Origin: CAYGTK01 sp964352775
GTDB taxonomy: Bacteria; Bacteroidota; Bacteroidia; Chitinophagales; CAIOSU01
DNA: 64,000 bases
Reading direction: 5' to 3'
Assembly: GCA_964352775.1 (NCBI GenBank)
Contig: CAYGTK010000003.1
Location: 1-64,000 of the forward strand
Shown: positions 1 through 9,309 of the stretch, in pieces
Position numbering within the stretch: position 1 is the first letter of the stretch
How the letters are laid out: every line of letters starts with the position of its first letter
Notes under the pieces: model-generated
Database searches by the model: none
What the model saw: only the letters and a program-made list of their open reading frames with translations
Told to the model about the DNA's origin: nothing
Translations under genes and position numbers: made by a program

Positions 1-11
1 GCCTAAAACCA

Positions 12-683
12 TTAATCCCCTTTTTTCTTTCCATAAACTATCAAACTTATATACGTCAAAAACAGTGGCCCCACTAAAATCACAGAACCAATTGTAAGCA
101 TCATTAAAACGCCGTAAGCACCATCGTGGGCTGTAGTTTCTCGCACTCCACCCATTATGTTAAACACCACGTGGTGTAAGTTGAGCATGAACAAACTGGT
201 AACTATAATACACAAAGGAAGCAGGGTTACCGTTATCATTTTTAAGATACCTAACTGTGCAAATACCCGCATAAAGTAAAAAAGTAGACAAACCCTCCAA
301 AAGGCTACAACAGCTAAGAACAACACATTATAGTTGTTAGCTATATCTATGGGTTGGAACTGCTCAACTGGAATAGCATAGAGAATCGCCGGGAAGGATG
401 TTAGGCTAATAAAAGTCAATACCCGCTGGTAGCTCCAATCCTTAGTGCGAAAAGGTTGAACAACTAACCAAATAAAAAAAGCCAACACAAAAATGTAAAT
501 GACCGAGCCTAGCCCTAGATGTTGTAATAATTTAGCCTTGGGGTCATCCCAATAACGCCCCATACCTACTACCCAAGTGCCCAGTAAACCCAACCAGAGA
601 TGATACTTATTAAACGCAAGTATCTCCTCTCGATTAATCTTGAAAAGCAGCAGTCGCTTTGCTGTGTTTATAGCTTCTAGCAT
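12..683 (-). CDS. multi-pass membrane protein of unknown function
   Basis: A 223-residue protein with about five hydrophobic segments (roughly residues 28-45, 57-76, 90-106, 120-140 and 150-170, plus one near 193-215), so it is an inner-membrane protein. A charged N-terminus (residues 1-20) precedes the first segment. The layout is reminiscent of Yip1-type small membrane proteins, but I see no diagnostic motif and would not assign a function. It is transcribed away from gldA, in the same direction as the T9SS cargo gene upstream of it, from which it is separated by 57 bases. The ATG at 683 and the TAA at 12-14 are both inside the window, so the gene is complete. Confidence 0.7.
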   Translation of the reverse strand: MLEAINTAKRLLLFKINREEILAFNKYHLWLGLLGTWVVGMGRYWDDPKAKLLQHLGLGSVIYIFVLAFFIWLVVQPFRTKDWSYQRVLTFISLTSFPAILYAIPVEQFQPIDIANNYNVLFLAVVAFWRVCLLFYFMRVFAQLGILKMITVTLLPLCIIVTSLFMLNLHHVVFNIMGGVRETTAHDGAYGVLMMLTIGSVILVGPLFLTYISLIVYGKKKGD

Positions 684-740
684 ATATAATGATAATGGAA
701 AAAGGACGCTTAGTTTACCAAACGGTGTTAAACTATGTGA

Positions 741-1472
741 TTACTTTACCATGAACTTACCGCTGCTTAAACGCTCTCCTTGTTGTGAAAGTTGATAGTA
801 ATAAACTCCTTGGGGTAAGGTACTTACATCAAACTGCAGTTCCTTTCCCGATACTTCTTCCTTCGTGAAAACCTCTCTACCAGTAATGTCCATTAACTGG
901 AAACTTGCCTGCCGTACTTCGTTTGCCCAGGTTAAGTTTGTAAGGCCATTTGTAGGGTTGGGGTAGATGGATAGATTTATAGTTTTATATGCTGTAATGT
1001 TTAATGGCCAAGGCACATAAAAACTAAATTTATTGGTAGGGGGAGAGTTAATATCTAAGCTTTCAAATCCTGTGTTACCAGATATTGGATTGGGTAGCAA
1101 ACTATTCTTAGCCGTTATCCAAATTAACGCTTCCGACTCTGGATGCCCTGCGGTACAAATGCCAGAAATGGTATAGCAGGCAAACTCATTTGGCTCTATG
1201 GTATCATTACCACTCATTTCTAAGCTTGAGAAAGAAAGACCTGGTGGTAAATTGGTGGCGGAGTCAATTATCAACCATTCAACTGCTATTCCTTGAATGG
1301 TATCAAAATTTTGAAATTCGCGAGTGAAAGTAAAACTATCACCCACTTGAAGCTGGATTATCGTATCTGGCACCAACATTTGCTCACTAAGTGACAGCCC
1401 ATTAAAACTACACTGAGCAAACAACCCAGTGCACAAGGTAAATACTAGGGATATGGAAAAAAGAATTCTCAT
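741..1472 (-). CDS. secreted T9SS cargo protein with C-terminal sorting domain
   Basis: I start this gene at the ATG at 1472, because a clean signal peptide begins there (MRILFSISLVF...GLFAQ). The frame stays open upstream to 1568, but that extension encodes no plausible leader. The mature part has a roughly 110-residue beta-rich module containing the pattern VEW..IDSATNLPPGLS and a later cysteine/ISG segment. The last 75 residues are a type A T9SS sorting domain (IYPNPTNG at its start, GVYYYQL near its end), cleaved during export through the type IX system. The same N-terminal module occurs in the proteins at 45903-46619 and 20575-22425. The function of the module is unknown; cell-surface or secreted location is well supported. 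Confidence 0.85.
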   Translation of the reverse strand: MRILFSISLVFTLCTGLFAQCSFNGLSLSEQMLVPDTIIQLQVGDSFTFTREFQNFDTIQGIAVEWLIIDSATNLPPGLSFSSLEMSGNDTIEPNEFACYTISGICTAGHPESEALIWITAKNSLLPNPISGNTGFESLDINSPPTNKFSFYVPWPLNITAYKTINLSIYPNPTNGLTNLTWANEVRQASFQLMDITGREVFTKEEVSGKELQFDVSTLPQGVYYYQLSQQGERLSSGKFMVK

Positions 1473-1825
1473 CTTATCAGGCTTGGTTTCATGTATTAAA
1501 TTAAGCAAACACCTAAAGAAAAAGCAACCGCTCTTATATAATTGAAAATCAATTAAGTACACTTTCAAATATCCCCATATTTAGATGTGTCCTTTATCAC
1601 TACTACTTCACAGCCCCTCTACTAGGGTGACAAAACCCACCCCTGAAACCCTTGCTATCACTGCATCTTTAAAATAGAGTGCACCGCACATGCACCAAAA
1701 AGGGCCTTTTCGTTCAAAAACCGCCCGCTATGGTTCTTTTAATAGCGAAAAAGTTCTTTCCAGTAGCATATACCGCAATGGCATCATCCATCGTTAGTTT
1801 GTTAATTTTGTGCGCTAGCATAATT
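1473..1825. other. intergenic region between a T9SS cargo gene and gldA
   Basis: This 353-base divergent spacer must carry the promoters of both neighbours. I see a good -7 element for gldA at 1803-1810, but no convincing terminator and no RNA gene. In-frame extensions of both flanking genes reach into it, but they encode nothing protein-like. Confidence 0.5.
1803..1810 (+). promoter_or_regulatory. putative gldA promoter -7 element (TAATTTTG)
   Basis: TAATTTTG matches the Bacteroidota sigma-ABfr -7 consensus TAnnTTTG and lies 15 bases before the chosen gldA ATG. No clear TTG -33 box is visible at the usual spacing. Its position inside the longer open frame supports the downstream start of gldA. 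Confidence 0.45.
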
Positions 1826-2749
1826 ATGTCTGTAGTAGTAGAACAATTGACCAAAGTTTACGGCCAACAAACCGCCGTAGATGCCATCAGCTTTGAAGCC
1901 GAACGCGGACAGGTAATGGGTTTTTTAGGCCCTAATGGTGCTGGTAAATCCACCACCATGAAAATGGTAACGGGCTACATACCGCCTACAAGTGGAATGG
2001 CAACGGTAGCAGGTATATCGGTAATAGAAAATTCGCTAGAGGCCCGACAAAAAATTGGTTATCTACCCGAGAGTAACCCGCTTTACTTCGATATGTATGT
2101 GCGTGAGTTTTTAGAACTGGTAGCCAGTATCCATAAACTAGGCAAATCTGGTAAGAGCCGAATTGACGACATGATAGAAATGACAGGGCTTACTAAAGAG
2201 CGCAAGAAGCGCATTGGTCAGCTCAGTAAAGGGTATAAGCAGCGTGTGGGATTAGCCCAAGCTATGCTACACGACCCCGAGGTACTCATTTTAGATGAAC
2301 CTACCAGTGGACTAGACCCCAATCAATTAGTAGACATTCGCCGACTGATAAAAGAGTTTGGGAAAGATAAAACCGTGATACTTTCTACCCACATTATGCA
2401 AGAGGTAGAGGCCATGTGCGATAGGGTTATTATTATCAATAATGGCAAACTGGTAGCCAACGAAGGTATTGCCAACATGAAAACCCTTATGAACAATAAG
2501 GTGAGCGTACATGTGGGCTTTGAAGGAAATGTAAGCGAAAGCTTTTTCAAAAACATTAAAGGAGTTATCTCGGCAGAAAAGTCGGGTAACGAATGGTTAT
2601 TGCAATGCGACGCCGATGCCGAAGTGCCCGCTGCTATTTTTAATGCCGTAAAAGCTAGCGATCATAAACTGATCTCGCTGTATGAAGATAAGGTGGCTAT
2701 GGAAGATGTGTTCCAGCAATTAACAAGAAGTAATCAGGCCGATGCTTAG
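1826..2749 (+). CDS. gldA: GldA, ATPase of the gliding-motility ABC transporter
   Basis: A 307-residue ABC ATPase with Walker A GPNGAGKST at residues 35-43, the signature LSKGYKQR near residue 133, Walker B VLILDEP near 153-159 and a switch histidine in STH. The C-terminal 80 residues match the extension seen in GldA/ABC-2 ATPases. The frame is open from 1679, but the ATG at 1826 gives the usual family length and starts directly with the nucleotide-binding fold. It overlaps gldF by 8 bases, and gldG follows, so the three subunits of the GldAFG transporter are made together. In Flavobacterium johnsoniae, GldAFG is needed for gliding; its substrate is not established. Confidence 0.93.
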   Translation: MSVVVEQLTKVYGQQTAVDAISFEAERGQVMGFLGPNGAGKSTTMKMVTGYIPPTSGMATVAGISVIENSLEARQKIGYLPESNPLYFDMYVREFLELVASIHKLGKSGKSRIDDMIEMTGLTKERKKRIGQLSKGYKQRVGLAQAMLHDPEVLILDEPTSGLDPNQLVDIRRLIKEFGKDKTVILSTHIMQEVEAMCDRVIIINNGKLVANEGIANMKTLMNNKVSVHVGFEGNVSESFFKNIKGVISAEKSGNEWLLQCDADAEVPAAIFNAVKASDHKLISLYEDKVAMEDVFQQLTRSNQADA

Positions 2750-3473
2750 TATATATCGTAAAGAAATAAGCACCTTTTTAAGTAGCCTAATAGGTTACAT
2801 GTCCCTAGTAGTATTCTTGCTGGTTATTGGCTTGTTTGTTTGGGTATTTCCTGATACTAGTATACTGGAATACGGTTTTGCTACGCTAGACCCGCTCTTC
2901 TTTTATGCTCCTTGGATATTCATGTTCCTAATACCAGCTATTACCATGCGCATGTTTGCGGAGGAATTCAGCACAGGTACTATTGAATTCCTTTCTACCA
3001 AACCCTTGCGCGAACACGAGATAATTTTGGGTAAATACTTGGCGGCATTCACTTTAGTGGTGCTGGCTATTTTACCAACACTCATTTATTATTGGGTAGT
3101 GAACACCCTTGGCGGACCAGAGGTGAATATGGATAGCGGTGGATTTTGGGGTTCCTTTCTTGGCTTGATATTTTTGAGCGGAGCTTTTGTAGCCATTGGC
3201 TTGTTTGCATCGTCGCTAACCTCTAATCAAATAGTGTCGTTCATTCTGGCGGTATTCCTGTGCTTCTTCGTATTTGCAGCTTTTGATCTTGTTGCCAAAA
3301 TGCCAATGTTTTACGGCAGTATTGATGGCTTCGTAAGTGCTTTAGGCATTCAGAACCATTACGCTTCCATTAGTCGTGGTGTTTTAGATACTCGCGATGT
3401 GGTGTACTTCTTGTCTGTTTCAGCCTTCTTCATTTTCCTTACTACTACAAGTTTACAAAGCAGAAAGTGGTGA
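2742..3473 (+). CDS. gldF: GldF, permease of the gliding-motility ABC transporter
   Basis: A 243-residue ABC-2 type permease with six hydrophobic segments (near residues 17-37, 55-73, 101-123, 137-160, 166-187 and 220-238). The cytoplasmic stretch FSTGTIEFLSTKPL followed by EIILGKYLAA is characteristic of this permease class. It overlaps gldA by 8 bases and gldG by about 4-7 bases, which suggests translational coupling. With GldA it forms the membrane channel of the GldAFG complex in the inner membrane. Length and context both fit GldF. Confidence 0.92.
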   Translation: MLSIYRKEISTFLSSLIGYMSLVVFLLVIGLFVWVFPDTSILEYGFATLDPLFFYAPWIFMFLIPAITMRMFAEEFSTGTIEFLSTKPLREHEIILGKYLAAFTLVVLAILPTLIYYWVVNTLGGPEVNMDSGGFWGSFLGLIFLSGAFVAIGLFASSLTSNQIVSFILAVFLCFFVFAAFDLVAKMPMFYGSIDGFVSALGIQNHYASISRGVLDTRDVVYFLSVSAFFIFLTTTSLQSRKW

Positions 3474-5191
3474 GCAAAAGCAAGAACATAGGCAACAGTA
3501 TCATTCGCATAGCGGTCTTTTCGCTTATTCTGTTATTGGTGAATTACATCAGCGGAGAATACTTTCAGCGCTTTGACCTGACTAAAGAAAAACGCTATAC
3601 CCTTTCGCCATCCACCAAAAAGCTATTGGCCGACTTAGATGACATGTTCTACGTGTCAGTTTACTTAGAGGGTGATTTCCCCGCAGGGTTTAAACGATTA
3701 CAGAACGGTACCCGTGAGATGCTCGAGGAGTTCGTTTACTACAGTAATGGTAAAATAGAATTTGCCTTTGAAGATCCGCAGCAAGATTATAATGACGAAG
3801 AACGACAAGTACTTCGCGAAGAGCTTTCTAAAATGGGCATAAAGCCCACTAACTTACAGTTGAAAGATGAGTCGGGTTTTAGGGCAACTGAAATATTCCC
3901 TGGCATGGTCATTTTCCATCGTGGTAGAAGGGTAGGTGTTCAGCTATTAGAAAATCAATTGGGGCAGAATTCAGAAGAGGTGCTAAATACTTCTGTAGAA
4001 CTATTGGAATATAAGTTAGCCAATGGCCTCCGCCGAGCGGGAGCAACCCAACAAACATTAATAGCCTTTACGGAAGGGCACGGAGAATTATCTAACGAAC
4101 AGTTGGGCGACCTAAGCCAGAGCTTATCTGAACTACAATATGGAGTTAGCCGAATAGATATGAGCCAGATGATAAGCATACCGCCATCGGTGAATGTATT
4201 GGTGGTAGCTAAACCGGTGGAGCAATTCAGCACTAAAGACAAGTTCAAGATAGACCAATATATAATGAACGGTGGTAGCGTATTATGGCTGCTAGACGCT
4301 GTGAATGCGGAAATGGATAGCATGCGCGGAAAGATCGCCTACATGGCCCAAGCAAGAGATATTGAACTGGCCGACCAACTATTTCGCTATGGCTTTCGTC
4401 TTAATAGCGATCTGGTGCAAGATATTCAATGCGAACCCATTCCATTAGTGGTGGGTGTATTGGGCGATGCACCACAAACAGAGCTTTTCCCATGGTTCTA
4501 CCATCCATTGGTTGGGTCAACAGAAAAGCACGCCACGGTTAAGGGTATTGACAAAGTAGCCATGCGATTTGCCAATACCATTGATACCGTTCAACGAACG
4601 AAGAATAACAATATGGGAAAATTGACCCGCATACCGCTTTTACAGACCTCTGCCTATAGCAAGGCACTGTTTCCGCCTGTGCGATTGCATTTTTCTACTG
4701 TTAAAGAAAAGCCAAGTAAGGCACAATTCGGTAGTCAATACCTACCAGTAGCTTGGTTGGCCGAAGGGCAGTTCTCTTCTCTATTTACAAATAGATTAGA
4801 TGCTGGCTTTATGAAGGTGTATGAAGATAGTATAGGATTGAAGGTGAAGGATGAAAGTAACTACGCAAGAATGATAGTAGTGGGTGATGGCGATGTTGCT
4901 AGTAGCGATCTAAACCCAAATGGTGGTGTATTTCCATTGGGCTTCAATCGTTTTTCAGGAAATACGGCAGCCAATATGGAATTCTTACTGAACTGTATTG
5001 AATTCTTGACCGATAACGATCAGTTGATAGAAGCGCGGAACAAAGAGCTTAAAATACGCAGACTAGACCCTGTGAAAATAAAAGAAGAAAAAACCAAGTG
5101 GCAGTTGATTGCAGTAGTTACACCCATTGCTTTAGTATTGTTATTTGGCCTAGGCTATACCTCTTACCGACGATATAAATACACGGCCTAA
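3467..5191 (+). CDS. gldG: GldG, auxiliary subunit of the gliding ABC transporter
   Basis: A 574-residue protein anchored at both ends: a hydrophobic helix near residues 12-28 and another near 548-566, with a large extracytoplasmic region between them. That region begins with FDLTKEKRYTLSPSTKKLL and continues with an ABC-transporter auxiliary (GldG/DUF4350-like) fold. The start is GTG at 3467, or GTG at 3470; both overlap the end of gldF and there is no ATG close by. The DUF4340 gene begins at the very next base after the stop. The gldF-gldG order matches that known from F. johnsoniae. Confidence 0.92.
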   Translation: MVSKSKNIGNSIIRIAVFSLILLLVNYISGEYFQRFDLTKEKRYTLSPSTKKLLADLDDMFYVSVYLEGDFPAGFKRLQNGTREMLEEFVYYSNGKIEFAFEDPQQDYNDEERQVLREELSKMGIKPTNLQLKDESGFRATEIFPGMVIFHRGRRVGVQLLENQLGQNSEEVLNTSVELLEYKLANGLRRAGATQQTLIAFTEGHGELSNEQLGDLSQSLSELQYGVSRIDMSQMISIPPSVNVLVVAKPVEQFSTKDKFKIDQYIMNGGSVLWLLDAVNAEMDSMRGKIAYMAQARDIELADQLFRYGFRLNSDLVQDIQCEPIPLVVGVLGDAPQTELFPWFYHPLVGSTEKHATVKGIDKVAMRFANTIDTVQRTKNNNMGKLTRIPLLQTSAYSKALFPPVRLHFSTVKEKPSKAQFGSQYLPVAWLAEGQFSSLFTNRLDAGFMKVYEDSIGLKVKDESNYARMIVVGDGDVASSDLNPNGGVFPLGFNRFSGNTAANMEFLLNCIEFLTDNDQLIEARNKELKIRRLDPVKIKEEKTKWQLIAVVTPIALVLLFGLGYTSYRRYKYTA

Positions 5192-6217
5192 ATGAAAAAG
5201 AACTTAATATACCTCCTGATATTGGTAGTGCTTGTGGCTATTGCCGCTAGTGTATATCTAAAAAAGGAAGAGGCAGAACTGCCAGTAGACGACAAGAACT
5301 TTAGAGTAGAAAACGTAGAAGCCATCACCAAAATATTCATGGTGAATAAAGAAGGTGATAAAGCCACGTTGACCAAAGACGGCGAAAGCTGGATGATCAA
5401 CAACAAGTTTGTGGCTGCTCCTTATAAAGTAGATCTGCTACTTGAAACGTTGAAAAAGCAGAAGGTGCAACAGTCTGTTTCTGATGCCGCTTGGGATAAT
5501 GTAATAAAGGTAATAGCCAGCCAAAGTACGAAGGTGGAAGTGTTTACAGACAATATGGATAAAGCAGAGCGTGTTTTTTTTGTAGGACACGAGATAAAAG
5601 ATGGTAATGCCACTTTTATGCTGATGCAGATAGATGGTAAACGCGCTAAGCGCCCATACATCGTTCACATACCTGGTTTTGGTGGTGGCTTATCTTCCAG
5701 ATACTTTATTGATGAATTGGACTGGAGAGACCTAACGGTATTCAACCATAAGGTGGATGAGATAAGTGAAGTATCGCTTACTTATACCAACCAGCCCGAG
5801 AATAGTTACTCGCTTACTATTAAGGGCCTGAACGACTATGAGCTTAAGGATAATAGTGGGTCTGTAACCGAAGTGAACATCCCTAAAACCACAGCCTACT
5901 TAGATGGTTTTGAGAATTTGAATGCCGAAGTGTATGTTAATGAGCACAGTAAAAAGGACTCCCTTTTAGCTACCCCGCCCTACTGTGTGGTGACGGTTAC
6001 TGATAAATCGGGTGGAAGTAAAGAGGTGAAGATATACCGTATGCCGCCTAACAAACGAACGAAAACCCTATACGACCAAAGGGGTGATATGGTGAAGTAT
6101 GACCCTGATAGATACTTCGCATTGATAAACGAAGGGAAGGATTTTGTGATCATTCAAGATTTTGTGTTCAATAAAGTGCTCCGTGCACATGCAGAATTTG
6201 TAAAACCCAATAGCTAG
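5192..6217 (+). CDS. DUF4340-family protein linked to GldG
   Basis: A 341-residue protein with an N-terminal membrane anchor (residues 4-22) and a repetitive beta-rich extracytoplasmic part with segments such as ITKIFMVNKEGDKATLTKDG, typical of DUF4340. Members of this family often lie next to GldG-like auxiliary proteins. Here the ATG directly abuts the gldG stop with no spacer, so co-translation and a shared envelope role with GldAFG are likely. The molecular function is not known. Confidence 0.85.
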   Translation: MKKNLIYLLILVVLVAIAASVYLKKEEAELPVDDKNFRVENVEAITKIFMVNKEGDKATLTKDGESWMINNKFVAAPYKVDLLLETLKKQKVQQSVSDAAWDNVIKVIASQSTKVEVFTDNMDKAERVFFVGHEIKDGNATFMLMQIDGKRAKRPYIVHIPGFGGGLSSRYFIDELDWRDLTVFNHKVDEISEVSLTYTNQPENSYSLTIKGLNDYELKDNSGSVTEVNIPKTTAYLDGFENLNAEVYVNEHSKKDSLLATPPYCVVTVTDKSGGSKEVKIYRMPPNKRTKTLYDQRGDMVKYDPDRYFALINEGKDFVIIQDFVFNKVLRAHAEFVKPNS

Positions 6218-6235
6218 ATACTTTTAGCATTTGGT

Positions 6236-6243
6236 TATATTTG
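6236..6243 (+). promoter_or_regulatory. putative dnaN promoter -7 element (TATATTTG)
   Basis: TATATTTG fits TAnnTTTG and lies 17 bases before the dnaN ATG, in the 43-base gap after the DUF4340 gene. The upstream -33 box is not obvious, so this is a candidate for independent dnaN transcription rather than a certain promoter. Confidence 0.45.
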
Positions 6244-6260
6244 TGGCAAACCGATAACGC

Positions 6261-7379
6261 ATGAATTTTGTCGTTTCTTCAGCCACCCTTCTAAAGCATC
6301 TACAACTGATCAGTGGGGTAATTAGCACGAACACCGTTCTTCCAATTCTGGAGAACTTTTTGTTTGATATAAATGATGGTCAATTGACCGTGTTCTCTAC
6401 TGACCTAGAGACCTCTATGTCGGCCTCTTTGTCTATTGAGTCAAAGAAGGATGGTCGTATAGCTATACCAGCAAAGATCTTGTTGGATACATTGAAAACA
6501 TTACCAGAACAGCCGCTTTCATTTACTGTAAACGAAGAGACTTTCGGTATCGAGATCACCTCTGATAACGGTAAGTATAAATTGGCTGGAGAGAACGGCG
6601 ACGATTTCCCAAAAATTCCTGTAGCAGAAGATGTTACTAGTATCGATCTTCCTTCTTCTGTATTATCCAATGCGATATACAAAACCATCTTTGCAGTAAG
6701 TAACGATGAACTTCGTCCGGCAATGACGGGTGTGATGTTCCAGTTAGACAATGAAGGTTTGACCTTTGTGGCTACTGATGCACATAAACTGGTTCGTTAC
6801 AAAAGATTAGACGCTAAGAGCGAAAGCAATACCCAATTCATCGTTCCTAAAAAAGCGTTGAACTTACTTAAGAGCAGCTTACCTGGTGACGAAACCAACG
6901 TAAGCATCTCTTACAATAACTCGAATGCCTTTTTTGCATTTGAGAACGTGAACTTGATCTGTCGATTGATAGATGCACGTTACCCAGACTACAATGCGGT
7001 TATCCCTACCGACAATGCCAATACCCTAAGCGTTGCTAAAAAAGACTTCCAAAGTTCTTTGAAGCGTATCGTCATCTTCTCTAACAAAACCACCAATCAG
7101 GTGATACTGAAGATAAGTGGCAGCGACTTACAAATAAGCGCGCAAGACCTTGACTTTTCTAACGAAGCAAACGAGCGCTTGAACTGTAGCTACGATGGTA
7201 CCGATATGGAAATAGGCTTCAATGCCAAGTTCCTTATCGAAATGCTGAACGTGCTTGAAGGCGACGAAATAGAAATACGTTTATCATCTCCTACCCGCGC
7301 AGGTATTTTAATACCTACCGACAAAGATGATAATGAAGATATTTTAATGTTGGTAATGCCAGTAATGTTGAACGGCTAA
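6261..7379 (+). CDS. dnaN: DNA polymerase III beta subunit (sliding clamp)
   Basis: A 372-residue protein, the usual beta-clamp length, with three repeated clamp folds. It begins MNFVVSSATLLKHLQLISG and shows the family patterns GVMFQL..EGLTFVATDAHKL in the middle domain and ends in VMPVMLNG, the conserved C-terminal MPM(R/L)-type tail. The dimeric ring tethers DNA polymerase III and repair proteins to DNA. It lies after the gldAFG operon and 17 bases before a T9SS cargo gene. No dnaA or recF is present nearby, so this is not the classical origin context. Confidence 0.97.
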   Translation: MNFVVSSATLLKHLQLISGVISTNTVLPILENFLFDINDGQLTVFSTDLETSMSASLSIESKKDGRIAIPAKILLDTLKTLPEQPLSFTVNEETFGIEITSDNGKYKLAGENGDDFPKIPVAEDVTSIDLPSSVLSNAIYKTIFAVSNDELRPAMTGVMFQLDNEGLTFVATDAHKLVRYKRLDAKSESNTQFIVPKKALNLLKSSLPGDETNVSISYNNSNAFFAFENVNLICRLIDARYPDYNAVIPTDNANTLSVAKKDFQSSLKRIVIFSNKTTNQVILKISGSDLQISAQDLDFSNEANERLNCSYDGTDMEIGFNAKFLIEMLNVLEGDEIEIRLSSPTRAGILIPTDKDDNEDILMLVMPVMLNG

Positions 7380-7396
7380 CCATCAAACCACACATC

Positions 7397-9307
7397 ATGA
7401 AATATATATTGACCTTGCTACTAGTGTGTAGCACCCTTTTCTCATTTGCACAGATCAAGATAACTTTTGCGGATAGCCCTGTTTTGGGTGATGTAGAAAT
7501 ATCATCTCGTGATACTGTTCCTTTTGCACCAAGTATTTCTCCAGGAACTGCAGGAGCAAGTCAAACTTGGGATTTTAGTGCCTTAGTGGAAGTAGTTAGA
7601 GATACAACTTGGCATGTTAATCCTTCTTCAACACCAAGAGGAAGTAGCTTTCCCAACTCGAACTTGGCAGTTACCCAAGACAATGAAGGCTACTTATATG
7701 TAAACAACTCTCCTAATTCTTACAGGGTTGAAGGGCTAGCTGGCGACCCGCTTGGAACGGGAATTCCGTTAACATTAACCTTTGCCCCAGCATACGACCA
7801 ATATCGTTATGACGTAGAATTTGGTGGTTCATTTACTGGAAATTATGCATTTGATGAGACCGTTCAGGCTAGTTCTATTCCACCGAACATCATTGCTCAA
7901 TTACCAATTCCTGTGGGAGTATCGTTAGAGGCAGTTCGTGTTCGTTTTGAATCGAACTTTACTGACGAGATAGATGGTTGGGGGACAGTTATCACACCAC
8001 TTGGAAGTTATGACGCCATTCGTCAAAAACGAGTTGAAACTACACGTACTCGTGTGGATGTAGATGTTATTGTTGGTGGTTTTATCCCACAAACCATAAA
8101 TGTATTGGACGACCCAGGAGTTACTACTACCTATAACTGGTTATCTAATCAAATACCTACGCCATTAATAGCGATGACTTTTGATACATCGGGCGCTATT
8201 AATGCAGTTAGTTATAACAGAACACCACCGCCACCCGCTCCAACAGCTAGCTTTACTTGGAGCAACCCAAGTGGTGGGTTGGTAGAGTTCACCAATACTT
8301 CATCGAGCACGGCAGCACTTTTTTCATGGGATTTTGGTGATGGTAGTCCTTTAGATGATACAAGAGACCCGAACAAGGTTTATGTAAACAACCAGAAATA
8401 CTACGTTTGCCTTACAGCTTCTAACGCAAGCGGTAGCGATACTTTTTGTGATAGTGTAGATGTAAATAAGATAACAGGAACCAACAATGCACCACTGGCT
8501 CGTAGAGATTTCCGTTCTATCAATCAACCTAACTCGGTAACTATCGATCTATTAGCAAATGATGTTGATCCTGATCTAGACAATATCTCTTTCATCAGTA
8601 ATGCAATGCCTAGCAACGGTATGCTTACCAATAATGGCGGTGGGTCTATAACCTACGCACCTAATGCGGCTTTTGTTGGTGTAGATAGCTTCAGCTATGT
8701 AATACAAGATGATGGCGTGCCATTTATTCAAAGTACAGGTTGGGCAGTAATTGAGGTTAAACCAGAAATAGTGCCTACTATAGCATCTTTTACAGTTGAC
8801 TCTACAGGTTGTAATGAGCTGGCTTTTACCAATACATCAAGTAATGGAGTGGGTATTGCAAGCTGGGATTATGGCGATGGCAGTAATATAGATTTTGGTG
8901 ACAATGTGACACACGCTTACGCTGATTCGGGAACATACAATGTGTGTGTATCGGTATTTGATAACTTCAATAATATCGTTACTGATTGCGATAGTGTAGA
9001 AGCGCTTTGCCGTACTAATACTCCAATTGACACTACTAGTATCAATGAGCGACAGTTAGAGGCGTTAACCTTCTTCCCTAACCCAGTAACTAGCTCACTT
9101 ACTATTAACTGGAAAGCTTCAGAGAGTAACCCAACAGAAGCCATATTTTACGATATGAGCGGAAGAGCGGTAATGACACAAGCTATTAAGGAAGAAGGTA
9201 TAGCAAGAGTTTCAGTAGAAGAATTAGCTACTGGTAGCTACATTGTTCAATTGATAAGCGCTAAAGGAAATGTGATTGGCGTAGCCAAGGTACAAGTTCA
9301 GCACTAA
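7397..9307 (+). CDS. PKD-domain T9SS cargo protein
   Basis: A 636-residue secreted protein with a signal peptide (residues 1-18, ending LFSFAQ). Residues about 20-275 form an N-terminal beta-rich region of unknown type. A PKD domain follows at about 283-353 (FSWDFGDGSP), then an Ig/cadherin-like domain at about 363-450 (LLANDVDPDLDN, SFSYVIQDDG), a second PKD domain at about 460-540 (SWDYGDGSN) and a type A T9SS sorting domain from about 556 (FFPNPVTSSLTINW) to the end. PKD domains usually mediate protein or polysaccharide contact. It is therefore probably a surface adhesin or binding protein; no catalytic motif is visible. It starts 17 bases after dnaN. Confidence 0.9.
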   Translation: MKYILTLLLVCSTLFSFAQIKITFADSPVLGDVEISSRDTVPFAPSISPGTAGASQTWDFSALVEVVRDTTWHVNPSSTPRGSSFPNSNLAVTQDNEGYLYVNNSPNSYRVEGLAGDPLGTGIPLTLTFAPAYDQYRYDVEFGGSFTGNYAFDETVQASSIPPNIIAQLPIPVGVSLEAVRVRFESNFTDEIDGWGTVITPLGSYDAIRQKRVETTRTRVDVDVIVGGFIPQTINVLDDPGVTTTYNWLSNQIPTPLIAMTFDTSGAINAVSYNRTPPPPAPTASFTWSNPSGGLVEFTNTSSSTAALFSWDFGDGSPLDDTRDPNKVYVNNQKYYVCLTASNASGSDTFCDSVDVNKITGTNNAPLARRDFRSINQPNSVTIDLLANDVDPDLDNISFISNAMPSNGMLTNNGGGSITYAPNAAFVGVDSFSYVIQDDGVPFIQSTGWAVIEVKPEIVPTIASFTVDSTGCNELAFTNTSSNGVGIASWDYGDGSNIDFGDNVTHAYADSGTYNVCVSVFDNFNNIVTDCDSVEALCRTNTPIDTTSINERQLEALTFFPNPVTSSLTINWKASESNPTEAIFYDMSGRAVMTQAIKEEGIARVSVEELATGSYIVQLISAKGNVIGVAKVQVQH

Positions 9308-9309
9308 GC

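Noticed and set aside
1679..1825. N-terminal extension of GldA by 49 residues
   Set aside because: It would exceed the family length, has no homologous character and contains a -7 promoter element; the ATG at 1826 is preferred.
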